The notes: generated by a model from the letters alone, not told the origin. A stretch of DNA of 64,000 nt from Taxillus chinensis (GCA_023512835.1 CM042090.1:26575783-26639782), one strand, 5' to 3'; positions 1 to 13,490 are shown, counted from the first letter of the stretch. Program-made: numbers and translations.

Positions 1-3000
1 ACTACAGCAATGCTTGAGATACTCAGCCAACCTCTTAAAGCAGCATATGGATAAATTCATTCGTATAACATCAATAAAATGAGACTTAATCCAATCGCAT
101 CATACTGAGCATAAGCTTAGAACAACAATGAAGGCTTTATTAAGGAAAAAACCAGTCAAACACAGGACTACACAGTGCTGAAAGAAGCAAACTTAACAGC
201 CACTAAGAGTAAGTGAAAAAACAATATTAATTTCATAGTTAGAAGTAGGAATGGGTCTTTGAGGGATTGAGAGAACCATGATCTAGCAAGAGATGGAGAG
301 CCTACTTATTAGAAGTCAATTTAGTAATGTTTTTCATTCATTCCTGTACCATACAAAAAATGGATTTAACGCACCTCTTCTATCAGAAAAGACAAGCTAA
401 GGGATGAAACTAAAGGCTACAATTCCAGCATTTGCATCAGTAATGAGTATGACGTGAAAACTTTGAGAATTTGCTTATGCAGTAATTTTGGTCAACGTTG
501 AACAAAAGATTGGTCAATGTAGTAAGATTGGTCAACCTTGAAATGGTTTGATTCAAGGTGAAAAGAAACATGAATATAGGTACTCAAATAAATTCACTTT
601 GGATTGAATCCCTAATTGTGAACAAAGCAGAAACGGTAGACATGTTTCAACTAGTAGCAGGATTCACGTTGCAGTAAACCCATGATTATTCATCGAAAAA
701 TATAACAAACTAAATATGGACATGTTTCATCCAGTCCCAGTAATTCCACAGGTTGTAAGAAAACCAAAAGTAGGAGCATAACAAAACCAAAAAAAAAAAG
801 GGTAGTAATTCTTTTATTTTATCGCAATAATGTTAGACATAAGAAAATTCATTCATTTTGCTTACCATCGTACATAACTTTCCCTTTTCAAATTCAACAA
901 CATAAGAAGTAGTTATTTCCAGGAGATTAATTTATTTAGCCAAGCATATGGACTTTTCACAGGAAAACAAAACACATAAAAAAAAATAAAAAAAAACTGG
1001 AGAATGAAAAGTTTAAAAGATTACAAATAAAAGGAACAAAAACTCACTCGTAACTCCACAGTGATAGCAAGGTCCTTTCTTCCCCATCTCTCTCTCTTTG
1101 GTTTCCCTTAATCCTATGAATGTATGGTTTTTTTAAAAAAAAACTTGACCCAGGATGAAAAAAATAAAATAAAAATAAAAAATAAAAAATAAAAAAAGTA
1201 TAGTTCCGACTAAAAGTTGAACAAGATTAATGAAAATATAAATTGTTTTTATTTAATATTTATATGGAATATGGTAACAGTATTGGAGGGTTGTCCTGCT
1301 AGATACCCAGAAGCAGTTCTGCAGAAAAAACCCGAAATCCCAAGAAACCCAGAAGACTTTGAGTCTTTAAAAATCTCTGGAAAAACAAGAGGCATCAAAA
1401 ATCAACCAGAAGTGAAGAGATTAAAGGTGTACGGTGTTAGCTGAGCATATAAACAATCTAATTGAAGAGGAAAAAACAAAACAAAACAAGACCATTGGAG
1501 GAATCTAATAAATGGCTGGGAAAAGGGGGAGGTGAAATGGGGAAGGAAGAGGGTTGGGTACTTGGGTTTCCACAACCTCTTGTTGTGCTGTATATGAAAA
1601 AGAGTAAATGTTGAGCTTTCCTTGCTTTCTTTTTTGCTGTTATTGAAATCTTCTTTTCTTTTCTTTTCTTTTTTTTCAATAAAAAATAATTATATTATTA
1701 ATTAATTAACCAACATAATAGTATTATTGATTATTTAATATATAATGGAGGAAGTTTGTGAGAGAATGAATAGTATTGCATTATATACATCGTGTTGACC
1801 ATGGACTCTTCCTCAGATTCGGAGAAAACCATTGAAAGTATAATTGAAATAACAGAGGGAAAAAAACGAAGGAAAAACGTTACTAAAAAATAAAATGCAG
1901 TTCCTAGGAAAAGAAAATAAAAGAAAGCAAGGCATTTAAGGGGCTCTTATTGGCTATTTTTTTCATTTATACTTTAAAAAAATAAAATAAGTATATTTTT
2001 ATGTTAATGGTCATGATATTGATTGGTGGATATACATGTAAAAAGTATTTAACATAAAGTCAAACTAACTTGTGACTACCATGGGAGCAGCGCCCAGCTT
2101 TATTTTCCTCCGTTTTATTTTGATTAAAAAAATAAAAGATTAATATGTTTATTAATTATTATATTAGTAGAAGGACTGTGATCTCATTTAATGCCCATGT
2201 TTTGGAAAATAATTTTTAATAAATTAAAATATTTTTATCAAAACTATACTATTTTCATGGCAAACTTTGCCTAATTTAGACCTCGAAATTCTATAACTGA
2301 TATATATTATGTTATCATTATCAACTATGAAAAATCCTGGCTCGAGTGGATAGTTGTATTTAATAGTAGTAGAATAAAGTAGGCAAAGTAGATGACTTGT
2401 TTGGTGAGAAAAAAAAAAGGAAGAAGAAAAGAAAAAGAAGTAATAAAGGTGCAACGAACAAATTTGCAGCACCAAGATACTCCAATATAAATGCAATTAA
2501 TACGCAAAATAAAGCGAATGTTAAAATGATGTCCCAAACAGGGATTGTGAAAATATCAATTATAAAAGTTTTTTTATATTTACTTTCTTTTCTTTTATGA
2601 GGCGCAGGGCTCTCTACCATTTTGAGCGTAAATAGTCGAACCAATTGCGTGAGTTGACTTGAGATTGCAACCCCAAAGGCATTATTAGCCTACAGAAAAG
2701 ATACACCAGAGCCCTGTGAATGCAATCTCAGAAGCGCCATTGGCCAACTATAGACAGATGCGTACAAAGAGGAATGAGCGAACTGTGGAACAGTGATGGT
2801 TATCCACAGAAAACTCGTTCGTGAGTTAGTAGTATATGCGTGCATGTTACCTTCACTGCTGACACATGTTTATTTGGTAAACCCAGCCGATAACCAATTG
2901 TATCTACTTGGCGAGAGAACTTAAATTTTAAATGAATAACATTTCCTCGAACTAATGTGTGACATATTGGTAGCCTATTGAATGGAATTATTCTTTAAAC

Positions 3001-4870
3001 AAATAATTCCTTTGTTAAAGCTACTCATTCCCACCAAGATTTCCCCTGGTTTATGACTTCCCTTTTTGAAGTTGAGCAAGACTTAGCCCGCTGTGTTTAT
3101 GGATCTAGTTTTGTGGTTGGATCCGACTATGAAGCTACATGAAAAATTGGAACTCCATATGAGTCAACTTAATTACAAAAATTTAAAAATTATTCAAACC
3201 AAAAAATTTGGTTTGAGTTTTTGTATATGAATTAAATTTGCCCCAATAACTACTTGAATTAGTTAAGCTTTATTTAATATGATTATTAAGTACATTATTC
3301 GATTAACACATATCTCCTAAGGTGTTTTGTTTGAGTATTCATGCATGAGAGGACCTTAGAATCTAAGAATTTGTAGCTAATTGATATATATTGTGGTATT
3401 TCATTTTAATCGGGTTATATATACACTTACATGATGCAATTTACCAAAAAAAAAATTCCAAAATAACTTTTTCACTTATTATCCCTCTAACGTTCAAGGC
3501 ACAGCTAAATCTACTTTCTTCAATGGCTATATCTCCCACTTTCAACTATTATATTCTCTCAATTGTCATATTTTATCCTTATAAATACACATTCAACCCT
3601 CCCCATTCATTTATACCACTCTATTTCAAGTCTCTTCAAAATACTCCCTTATTCGTTTGTAAAAATGACTCTCTTCGTGAAAATTATTCATACTCGTGGC
3701 ACTGTTTATCGCCATGTGTTTCATATTAGGCATTTTTATTCCTTTTGTTCTTATTATTTATCCTTTATATGTAGTTGATATTTATGTAACTATCTATTAC
3801 CGAAGATAATGTAATATTTATGATGGAGTCATAAATGATTTGTGTGTGTAATTTGGAGGCAGTCATGGCCGCCAAGCCTAGTTTCACCCTTTTTCATGTC
3901 ACCATAGCTTGTACTTTTCTAACTATGGTTGTTGAACCTAGATTTCCTTTGGCTTGAACTTTAGAGTTATTATCTTTCTAATACAATCCTAGTTAGCTCA
4001 ATTCCTTACAAAATTCACCATTTTAACCCAAAAATTACATGTTTATACTATCAATTTGAGCCAATTTTTCTTATGTGCAAAAAATCACAAGTTCCCCAAA
4101 TTTCAAACCCTATCAACCACTATACGCTAGTGCTTGTGAAGCCGGGAATCAAGGTGGCATGCTTCCTGGAGACTAGGAAACATTTCTTACAAGTAAAGAA
4201 AGTGAATAATTGGCCTGTGATGCTCTCCTATGGCCTAAAGCCCTATATAATAGAGCCTCCATTGATGGTTTGTAAACAAGGTTTTGAGCAAGTTTTTGGC
4301 CAAAAAAGTCATTGAAAAATTATAGAGTGAGATAACCAATAAGAAGAGATTCTAGCATCTCCAAGCAAATTCCTACCTATTCTATCATCATCTTCCTCCT
4401 ACTCCATCTCCCAAAAGTCTACCCGATTCTATAACTTTTGACCGCGATATAACCAACCATCGCCTTTTGTCAACCGCTGCTACAACACCAACTCCATTTG
4501 CCATCACCGGAGTTCATCCAATTCTCTAGAATATCATCAAATTTAACAAAATCAATCAATGGCGGTATTATTATATATATCAAAAATAACAAAAGGAGTA
4601 GGTAAAAAAAATAAAAAGAATAACTTAGATCATAAATAAAGAAAAGGGAGCTTTGCCGACTGGTATTCTCATATAAAATCCCTAATTTCCAATTTCATCA
4701 AGTTGGTACCCTCCTCCCCCCTTTACAAAGCATGTGTAGGAATAACTGCACTTAGTGATTTTAATACATGCATAAATTCAAACATTTAATATAACAACCT
4801 TAGGATGTATATTTTAATACTTATATTGTATTTTTATTTGAGTGTTATTAGTAAAATAAAATGCAGGATT
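1..4870. other. Intergenic AT-rich DNA, no gene recognised
   Basis: No open frame here resembles a known plant family. There are poly-A and poly-T runs near 1130-1200, 1640-1680 and 2400-2440, and a plus-strand stretch at 3560-3780 with a TATA-like tataaataca but no recognisable product. A minus-strand frame at about 2400-2640 is hydrophobic, with what look like two membrane-type segments, but half of it is translated poly-purine/poly-pyrimidine repeat, so I do not call it a gene. The first kilobase could be intron or 3' flank of a gene outside the window; nothing in it decides this. Confidence 0.5.
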
Positions 4871-4879
4871 TAAAAAAAA

Positions 4880-5340
4880 ACTCTACACTTTTACCTTTAT
4901 CTTGTTTGTCAGTTCCTCCTTTATACTTTCTTGTAAAGTAGGTCAATATTTCTTCATCCCTGTCATCTTCACTTCTATCTTGATCCTCCGAATGAGAAGA
5001 AAATTTAGTTTCTTCTTTATCTTTAATTTTCTTATGGTCTTGAAGGTTACTTGTTGGTCTTCGATGAAGATGTCCCTGTAAGTTCTTTAAAATAGCTTAA
5101 CTTCATCTCAAATGTAACAAGATTGTACTGTAACTTTTGAAGTATCATATTCTCGAGCTCTTTATCTTTTTCTAATACAACAACTTTAGATACAAATTTT
5201 TAAGGAAGAACCCTTAACACCTTTTTGACTATAAATAAGTCTTTCTTTTTCTTGTCATGAGTTATTAGATCATTTACAATCTCAATTAATCTAGTAAAAA
5301 ACTCATTAATAGTCACATTGAGATTATTTTTAGATATTCC
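4880..5340 (-). pseudogene. Ty1/copia gag (UBN2-type) relic
   Basis: Read on the minus strand, patches of the capsid-like gag of Ty1/copia elements can be recognised: an INEFFTRLIEIVNDL-like helix followed by VKKVLRVLPKKFVSKV and then LENMILQKLQ. This is the usual order for the gag domain, namely the FxxIVN helix, the LLRSLP-type motif, then the L-x-L-E-E-L region. Stops and frame changes interrupt it and no LTR pair is visible, so it is a decayed fragment. The assignment rests on motif order only. Confidence 0.5.
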
Positions 5341-5991
5341 TACCTTCGTATAAATTTATTGGGTTAGTTGTATCACAATAAATTTATTGGGTTACTCCTC
5401 ATTCATGCTAATATCACCACAATAAATTTTTTCCATGCTTAGTTGTATCACAATTCATCATTTTTTAATACTTAATGTTTGTAAGAGATCTAATCATTGT
5501 TTTGTTTTAAAAGCCTTCCTAATTCTTTCCATATATGTTTCCTTCCTATTTATTGGGTGCTCCTCAATCAATCAAAAAATTTAACTCGATAAACTAGATA
5601 ATTTTAATATTAAATTTATATTTATTTTAAAAATTAATTGTTAAATTAAATATTTATATAATATATATTGTGCGTTTTCATAAGCCTTTTATTTGAAGTT
5701 ATAAAATAACTAAAATTTATAAAAATAACTTCTTGCCTGAATCCTCTAAAATGTTTTAGCTGGGCCTAATGCAGGTCAAATCATTGCTTGCCCAACAAAC
5801 TCCGAGAGAAATCATAAAATCATGTCCGAACAATATTAATTCCATAATTCCGAGCTTGAATTCAAAAACAAAGGCGTCCACGTACTTATATTGACAGCGG
5901 TTTCAAATTTACAGCATTATCAGAACTACTTTGCTTAAACTACTAGGTGTCCACATCCACAGAGTTGAAACTGAATCACCCTCTTCGCCCT

Positions 5992-8711
5992 TCAGTCCCT
6001 TCTCTTTTTCTTCTTCTCGCTCTTGTCGGAATTTTTCAACTGCAAAAACAAAAAATCATCAAAATTGCGTGCAAACATGGATAACAGTAGAGCAAAAACA
6101 AGTAGATAAGAGGACAAACAAACAAACAAACAGGAGAAGTATCCACTAGTCATCAACTCACCATGATTATGAGAATTCTAACAAAAACTGCGACGAAATC
6201 AGAGAAGAGGGTTAGCGAGTGTTTCACATAGTCTAGATCTCCCAGGTGTGCCCTCTCAATTATTTCTTGGGTGTCGACCACCATGTATCCCACAAACACC
6301 AGGAGTCCAAAATATAGCTGCATGATCATAGGAGGCAACCGCTGTTAGAGATCCACTTACTATTTTTTAAAACTCCAGAATGGGAGAACTCAGTTATACC
6401 CACCTCGAACTTAAAGATTGCTGTGGAACCCCCGAGTAAAGAAGAGGCAAAATGCAACCACATGAGGATGGAGAGGCCAGAAGATAACAGGCCGCCCAGG
6501 TATAGGTACTCTCTACGCTTTGCTAACATTGCTGCTCCAGAGAAACAACCAAAGGCTACCGCAGTTCCAACAAATGCGCTAATCAAAATGCTGTAATTGG
6601 GAAACAAATTTGTTTTTACACATTCAAACATCACATCAAAATACATTCTTCATTGATAAATTAAATCAAAGAAAGTGAAGTCCTACATGAAATGTGCTAG
6701 ATATGTGTGCGCGCGCGGGGGAGAGAGCAAACCCGTGCACTATGTGCAAGAAAAATATAAAAAATTAAAATTTCCACTCCACCAGCCATCACTTAAAACA
6801 TTGATGGAGATAAAAATGAACTTAAGGCATATAACAAAATGAGTCTCCCAAATCCAAGATGGAAGCCCAAGCACATATTTCAAGTTTGGTTCAATGCATG
6901 GCATGCATGAACGTGAAAGTAAATCACGTGTTAAACTCAATAATCTTTTCCATACCTGGGCATAATCAGTAAAGAATTCATGTCATAACTCATAACAGAA
7001 AGAAATTCAATTCACGACACAGCAAGCATAACCAAAAAATCTATTCAAATAAATTCAATCATAATAAAAGAACAATAATAATAATAATAATAATAATAAT
7101 AATTGCCGCTTATTGGATGTAATATTATTGCACAACAAATTGCCTTGCAGCTTGAATAATATGTGCCATACTAAGCTTGAGTTGCAGTTTGAATAATATG
7201 TGCAATAATAAGGTCGTTCAGATGCTAATACTAATTAACCAACCAATATTTGGAACTTCATGATTAGACAAACTTGCATTTCTCCTCCTACACATGCCCA
7301 TATCTTTGAAAGCAAAGATGAGTTTGGAAACACATTAAAGTTGACGGTAAACATATAGGTGCTATTTAAATCAAAATACAAAGAAAGATAAAACTAATAA
7401 ATGGGCAACGGCATACCTAAGGTCAATCTCAATAGCTAGGTCAATCAAAGGACCAATAGAAGCCCCTTGAAAAAGGGATACTGCCATTAACAGGGAAACC
7501 CTCTTGTGCTGCTCATAGAGAAACACAGCAAAATCAGATTAGCTGCATAACAAAAACTTCATACAAAAAAAGAAGCTGGAAGTAAATAGAAAACCAATAG
7601 CAGGCCAGCAGTACCTCTTCACAAGTAGGAGTTGAGAGAAGCCAGAACATACATCCAATACATCCAATGGTAGTCAGAAGGCCGCCAATGTTCAACAAGA
7701 TATGCAGATAAGCCCCAGCAGCCGATGCAACCAGTGCACAGCATAGGGTGAGATAAACCTATAGAAAACAGAACAAATATAACAATAATGAGATCCTGAC
7801 GCATCAGTCAATTACTGAGTCAAAGTTAGCCTTTTCAGAGAGATTTATTACAAGATCATACGTTCTAGAACTATTCACTTCATCAATGTGATCGCATAAA
7901 ATCAACATTCATAAACATTTTCGGAACCATTCAACCATGTGGACAATAAATATACACGGATGACATAATTTTTAAGAGTTTTACCGATGTAGGATTTTAT
8001 ATAATTTTAATCCCACGAAATTGGAAAATTGTTGTGGTGAAGGTGTTCCACAAAACCAAATTGTTTTACAAATTAATAAGTGTGCTTAGATATTCACGCT
8101 CTTTACACCCAGATGATAGTACGATACCAACCACTCCTAGAATTGTTAGGTACGAAAATTGTCAAGGTTTACTCCCCTCTTTCCCCTAAATGTATACGCG
8201 CATATATATACAACTTTTTCCATCATAACAGAAACCCTAATCATCCCAAAACAAACAAGAAAATTTGAGAGCGGAAACGCAGAATGACAGAAATCCTACA
8301 GTCCCTAATAAAAAGAACACCTGAAAATGAAAAGGCTATAAGAAAGCCAATCACCATGCACGATCGAACGAATTCGAGAACTAACATATGGAAAAACGAA
8401 AATCTAGTCTCCCACCCCTAAAAAAACAAAATTCCCAAAATCAAATCAACAGAAAAACTATAGACGGCTATTGTTGGTGTTGGGTCAACCTCGACATGCC
8501 ATCAATTACACCGGTACGGAATCGGAAGCGAAGAATGGAAGGAGAAACATGGACTAGGGTCTAGGATTCAAACCTGCTTGAGATGGGCCTGGACGCGCGG
8601 GGAGATCTCGCGGAAGTTCTTGAGGGTTTCCTGAGACCAGCGGCCGCCAACGCCGCCGCTGCGGGTGCGAGAAGACGACTGGGAATCGAAGAAGGACGAG
8701 AAGGCATCCAT
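5992..8711 (-). CDS. BI-1: Bax inhibitor-1, ER cell-death suppressor
   Basis: This multispanning ER-membrane protein (BI-1/TMBIM family) dampens ER-stress and ROS-induced programmed cell death and affects ER calcium leak. Six exons join in phase on the minus strand: 8574-8711, 7615-7758, 7417-7508, 6404-6590, 6162-6317 and 5992-6039, giving 254 aa, close to the 247-250 aa usual in plants. All introns are GT-AG. The start reads MDAFSSFFDSQ, the normal plant N-terminus. Six to seven hydrophobic segments follow, including GASIGPLID, ILISAFVGTAVAFG, and the family signature GYMVVDTQEIIERAH with DYVKHSLTLFSDFVAVFVRI. The last exon encodes only LKNSDKSEKKKKRRD, the lysine-rich cytosolic tail needed for function in studied BI-1 proteins. 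A TATA-like TATTTATAG lies about 120 bp upstream on the coding strand. Intron 3 contains an AAT microsatellite and intron 4 a short GC-repeat. No damage is seen. Confidence 0.96.
7077..7102. repeat. (AAT)n microsatellite in BI-1 intron
   Basis: About eight uninterrupted ataat/aat units lie inside the BI-1 intron between exons 3 and 4. It is a simple repeat with no evident function. Confidence 0.9.
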
Positions 8712-9887
8712 GGGTTTCGACGAAGACGAAGACGAAGACGCAGACTGAGAGGGTGAAAGATTGGAGGAGGATCGACAGCGATTACAGGGAGAGGACAGAT
8801 GGGATGGATTTGTTAATCCTGGGGGCTATAAATAAGGCCGCGTTTGGTTGCGTGACAGTTGACCTCAGAAATTTCTAGTGGATGTCCATCCTTATTTAGT
8901 CCTTTTACTATTTTATCCTTTTGTTTTTCGTTTTTTTAAGAGCTTTTTAGCTGCTTGGAGTTGCTAAATATTAATTTCTTCACTAAATAATTTATAATTT
9001 AAATGGTGTAAACTAAATAATTTTCCAATGTCAAATAAATAATTTTTGTCCACTAGTAAACTAACCAACTAAATCTCTACTTTTTAAAAAAAATTAATTA
9101 AATTTACATATAAACTCATTATTGCCTATCATTACTAATTTTAAATCAGAATATCACTTTATTTAGGACAAAATATTTGAATTTCTTCAAATTAAAATTA
9201 AATTTTCTTCACTCAACTTCAAAAAATTGCCTTTGAAAATTATGTCAAAAAACAAAAGTTGTTGTGTACATAATGTCATATACATTGCTGGCGTATAATA
9301 TTTTCATTTTATTATTTCTTTGATGAAAAAAAATCATAAACGTAAATATTTTCATTTATGACGGAATATAAATTTAATTATTTAAAAAAAAAATTAAAAA
9401 AAAAAACAATTTATGGGAGGGGTATAAAGGGAACCTGGGAAGGGCATTCTGGAAAGGCAAAGAATTAAAAGAGTTTGGATCGCCCTGCTGCGAAGAAATT
9501 CTCGCGCCTTCGAGCGGGTTACTACGTAGGCGTGACGAATGAAATTGTGCCACGTAATCAATGACAACAGAATCAACCAATCAATTATCTTTCGGGCTGT
9601 ATCCGGAAATATCTGGATGGCGCCATTGTCACACAAAATAGCGTGTGTTTATTGTTTTTTAAATATATTTATTTTTTTTTCATTTTTTTTAAATTGTAGT
9701 TTTTATTTTCTGCTTAGAAAAATAAAAGCATTTTTTTGTTATTTTCAATTTATTTTTTTGTTCATTTTTCTGAAATGAACGACCACCCCTGATCTACGAC
9801 CTCACCCCGGATCTGCGACCTCCCCATGCGCCATTCAGTCCGGCGATGGCCTCTTCTTTTTCCATTTCATGGTGGACTCAGGGGCAA
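8712..9887. other. BI-1 upstream region and AT-rich spacer
   Basis: The first 140 bp is the likely BI-1 promoter and leader: gaagacgaag repeats in the leader, then a TATA-like box on the minus strand near 8826-8838. Beyond about 8870 the DNA is AT-rich with long A and T runs (9380-9410, 9655-9770) and no coding signal that I can support. Confidence 0.5.
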
Positions 9888-9983
9888 CTTTCCCGGTACC
9901 TTGCTCCCTCAGCCAAGCACTTTCCTAGTACCTTGCTCCCTCAGCCAAGCACTTTCCTAGTACCTTGCTCCCGCAGCCAAGCT
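9888..9983. repeat. Three tandem copies of a 32-bp unit
   Basis: Three head-to-tail copies of a 32-bp unit beginning ctttcctagtaccttgctcc (9888-9919, 9920-9951, 9952-9983). The second and third differ by one base, and the first differs by two or three bases near its start. The unit is GC-richer than the DNA around it. Confidence 0.9.
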
Positions 9984-10844
9984 TACACCGAAACTGCTCT
10001 TAGGCTAATCCTCTCCATATTGTAACATAAATATGTTGGAAGTGTCACAACAGACTCCAATGGGCCTTCGAAGTTTCAAATTAAAACAATCGAGTATTTA
10101 TCTCGATCGACCAGGTGATATTTTTATTGAAAGGAGCCTATCATATGTAGTTGTAGATTGTCGAAAGAGTTTTGCTGTCATGTGTTTTTGCTTATCAGAG
10201 TCTAGCTATGGTATCAAATGGACGCAACGGCGTCGGATGAGAATTTCTTCGATCGGGTGTATTGATTCTCGGATTAGTGGAGATAGTTGGAAACGTTCGA
10301 ATGTTCTTAATTTGAAGGTTGAGATTTCTCGGATTATAATGAGATCCTCGTATCAGCGTTTATTGGAATAGCATTATTCTAGAATTTAAGCTTATTTGAT
10401 GGAGAGTTTTTATATTCAGATTGAGGTGGTGCATCACACTGAAGGTTGATCGGATAATGTTATTTGTAATCGGATGAGCTTCGTTTCTTGATCATCATCG
10501 GATCATTTTGATCATTGCATCTTCCATGGCTTCAATGCATTCATTTTTGAAAATTAACACAATTAATTATCGTCACAATTAATTATGAAGGCTGCTCGTT
10601 TTTCTCTCATGCTTTAAATAAGAATATTAATTGCATTAGGTGCAATTAATTTGAAGTAGTTTTTGTCTTCTATTTTATGTGATATTTAGGCTCAGGCTTA
10701 CATTGTAAGATAAATTTAGCTTGTTGGTGTCTCAAAGTTTAGTATTTAATAAAATTTTTAATCAAAACATATAATTTATGATCAATATTACTCAACATAG
10801 GTAAATTTATTAAAATATTTAATTATTACATTATATGTGTTCCA
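9984..10844. other. Intergenic, no gene recognised
   Basis: A plus-strand frame of about 110 codons runs from 10033 to 10371, but its composition and sequence match no family I know, and it has neither splice sites nor a promoter-like setting to support it. I leave it unannotated. Confidence 0.4.
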
Positions 10845-11037
10845 AGAGCACTCACATCTAGCTCAATAAAAGTCAAGTTTTAATTAAAAAATAGCTAAAT
10901 GGTACAAAATCGGTTCACAATGAGCTCTTTATTGCTACAGCCAATTTAACTAAGGCCAAATGACTAGTCAAATTTAACCATCTAATATGACTAGTCAAAT
11001 AATTTTTATTATTAGTGTTTAACTGATTCTTCCCTAT

Positions 11038-11038
<1 letters not shown>

Positions 11039-11095
<57 letters not shown>
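11039..11095. repeat. (CT)n microsatellite
   Basis: An uninterrupted run of about 28 CT dinucleotides, within the inverted-end element. Confidence 0.97.
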
Positions 11096-11099
<4 letters not shown>

Positions 11100-11111
11100 A
11101 TTGTGCCCTTT

Positions 11112-11567
11112 CTACGCAACCTCACCGGCCACACCCACAAGGACCTTCGCTGCCACATTTGCCTCATCGGGGGTGTCACACTCTTCATCAATCTCTTCAT
11201 CGGTAGATTGGTTTGTTAGAAGCTCATCGAATACTTCATCAATCTCTTTATCAACAAATTGGCTTGTTGGAAGCCCATCAAACTCTTCATCAATTTCTCT
11301 AATGCCCACTGAGAGACATCCTGAATTCTCGGGGGAAAGATGTCGCAGCCTGCTGGAAAGCGATGTCAACAACTGCAACAAGCGCATTACGAGGGTTGAG
11401 TGGAGGAGAATGTCACACCCCGAGAATTCGGGACGTCTCTTAATGGCACTATCAGAATAGGAATAAGTGTTACTTGTAGGTTGAAGCGTAGACGGTGCGC
11501 AGAGAAAGGCTCCAAACAGTTCATGTCGAATGATGGATGGAGCCCATTTGGAGTGCGGAAAGCACAC
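11112..11567 (-). pseudogene. Repetitive acidic open frame inside the element
   Basis: This minus-strand open frame of 151 codons has no recognised domain. Its C-terminal third repeats an acidic EIDEE(F/V)D(E/G) motif three times (EIDEEFDGLP, EIDEVFDELL, EIDEECDTPD), showing internal duplication at the DNA level (units ending in catcaatctctt or similar). It could be a scrap of a captured gene or of a retroelement gag. There is no evidence that it is expressed, and I assign no function. Confidence 0.25.
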
Positions 11568-12059
11568 TACTAGTTAAGAATTTGACATCGAAGAAGGAAT
11601 TTGACTATCCTTACACAAACTGGTCAAGAATTAGAGTCGTCCTCCTGATGAGTCTAGGATAGGGTGAAACTACTCTACATGCACTTCAATCCTTAAAGGC
11701 TAAACTTAGTGGACCATGTAAAGGAAAGTTAAGTGATGCAATGGGTTGAGAAGCGCATAAATTCTGCCCCCCATGACACTTGGATAATGAGGGAGAATGA
11801 GAAACTTTTTGGTCGGTGAATGGAAGAGTGAGGGAGAAGGAAGGGAGAAAGAAATAATACTTCATTTAAAATAGTAAAACTTTTTCTATGACAAAAATTT
11901 ATTAGTTAAAATTTATAAACGAAAATGATTTGGCTAAATTATACCTAAACTTTATTGAGACCACTATGAGTGCTCTAATGGTGTAAAATTAAAATTAAAA
12001 TGTAATATATTTAGCAAAGCTCAAATCTCTCTCTCGGGTGTTATTTTTTGAAGTTAAGT

Positions 12060-12660
12060 TTGAAAACCTTTAACTCCAACATTTGTTATTAGAGCAAAGT
12101 TTATATATACTTATGACTTCCAATATGGCGCAACTCTAAGCCTTCCGATTGTTAAAAGAGAACTATGAAAAATGATGTGTTCATTGTTTGAATCATGAGA
12201 TATTTGCAATGTTTGTAAACGATGGTTTTGTCGATCCCACTCAAAAGTAAGAAGCCACTTATACTGAAGAGTTGAAGGCCATTCTTATAGAGTAACGAAT
12301 GAAAGACAAGAATGTGTTGTATATTTTATATCAAGGATTTTATGAGTTGATGTTTGAGAAGGTCGCAGAAGCATCGACGAGTAAGACAATATGGGATACG
12401 TTGATCAAGTAAAGAGAATTCGTATTTAAGGGCCAAATTTGAAGCTTCCTATATGAAGGAAGACAAGAATGTCTCTAATTATTATTCTTGACTACTTGTG
12501 ACTGTGAACGAGATAAAGTGGAATGAAGAGAAGCTTGAATAAGTTTGTGTTTCGAAAAAGATATCATGATCGATCACACCCAAGTTTGAGCATATGGTGG
12601 TGACAATCGAAGAATTCAATGACAATGAATGTAAGAACCTATACTTCGGTAAGTTCAAGA
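12060..12660 (+). pseudogene. Ty1/copia gag relic with primer-binding site
   Basis: ttgttattagagc at about 12084-12096 resembles the tRNA-Met primer-binding site (TGGTATCAGAGC) with two changes. It is followed by a decayed plus-strand gag with stop codons: KDKNVLYILYQGFYELMFEKV, then ASTSKTIWDTLIK, then KFEHMVVTIEEF. This is the UBN2-type gag order of copia elements (helix, AKxxWDxL, and ...VVxIEE). No reverse transcriptase follows and no LTR pair was recognised. Confidence 0.6.
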
Positions 12661-13490
12661 GTTAGTTTTTAGATGATATTGGAAATATTTAAGTGGCAAT
12701 GTATTCATTAATGTGAGTGGTTTAATTATAATTAGGTTCATTTTGAAGTACAAGCATCAGAAAACTAATCAATGATTTTTTTAAGATTATTAAATAAATA
12801 ATGGGTATAAATATATAAGTTGTGAGGAAAATAGAAGAGTGAGCATTGTGCCTTTTGTGTTGCTTCATTCTAGTGTGTAACCACCTTTTTTGGTTTTTGA
12901 ATCCAAAAAATGGTTAAAAACATAATACCAAACACGCTATTAAATTTTGGAATGATCATATATGTAGGGGGTGAGACATTTTTATATAATTTTCATTATT
13001 TTATATATATGGTGCACTTTTCAAAACATAATTATGTATTTAGAAATCAAAATGCATGTCTCATATCTCTTTTTTTGTTCGGTAAATGATTCAGGATCGT
13101 TTGATTAAGTAATATTATTTTTGAAAACATATTTATTTTTAAAATTAATGAGCATCATGAATTTAAAATTATTTATGAGTAATAAAAATTCATTTAAACT
13201 CTAGTTTTTAAAAACATTCATATTTTGAAAAAATAATTTGAACTTGCCAAACGTAACCCCAGTGTTTGGATTCAAATTGAGGCTTGAAAATGTGTGGGTA
13301 TGTTGGATGATTTTGAATTTATTCATGTTTTCGCATTTAAATTTTAATTTTTATGCATGGCTTTATTTATTTATTAATTTTTTTCTTTACTTTATCAACT
13401 GGGTTTATCATTTTTATATTAATTTTTATGGAACCAAATTTTAAGAGAACATGTTCTTTTTAAAATGTATTTTCTCTTGTCAAACACAGT
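12661..13490. other. AT-rich spacer
   Basis: AT-rich DNA with long T runs and no supportable coding frame. It may include the decayed 3' part of the copia relic upstream. Confidence 0.4.

Larger units (their letters stand above)
10845..11976. mobile_element. DNA-transposon-like element with inverted ends
   Basis: The left end reads agagcactcacatctagctc and the reverse complement of the right end reads agagcactcatagtggtctc. Similarity continues as ...CAATAAA... and ...TAGC(C/T)AAAT... for roughly 60 bp, so the two ends are imperfect terminal inverted repeats about 1.13 kb apart. Inside are a long (CT)n run, a GC-richer core with repetitive minus-strand coding-like sequence, and a nearly palindromic pair at 11309-11331 and 11416-11441. 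No transposase motif is present, so this would be a non-autonomous element, possibly of Mutator or hAT type. I could not find a clear target-site duplication, which limits confidence. Confidence 0.45.

Noticed and set aside
2360..2644. Minus-strand 94-codon hydrophobic frame (IIDIFTIPVWDIILTFALF)
   Set aside because: Roughly the last third is translated AAG/GAA-type simple repeat, there is no family resemblance, and no neighbouring exon could be found.
8838..8865. ggccgcgtttggttgcgtgac as the end of a miniature transposon upstream of BI-1
   Set aside because: The sequence resembles Tourist-type ends, but no matching inverted copy was found within the next kilobase.
10033..10371. 112-codon plus-strand frame
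   Set aside because: No domain, no codon or splice support, and located in a repeat-rich spacer.
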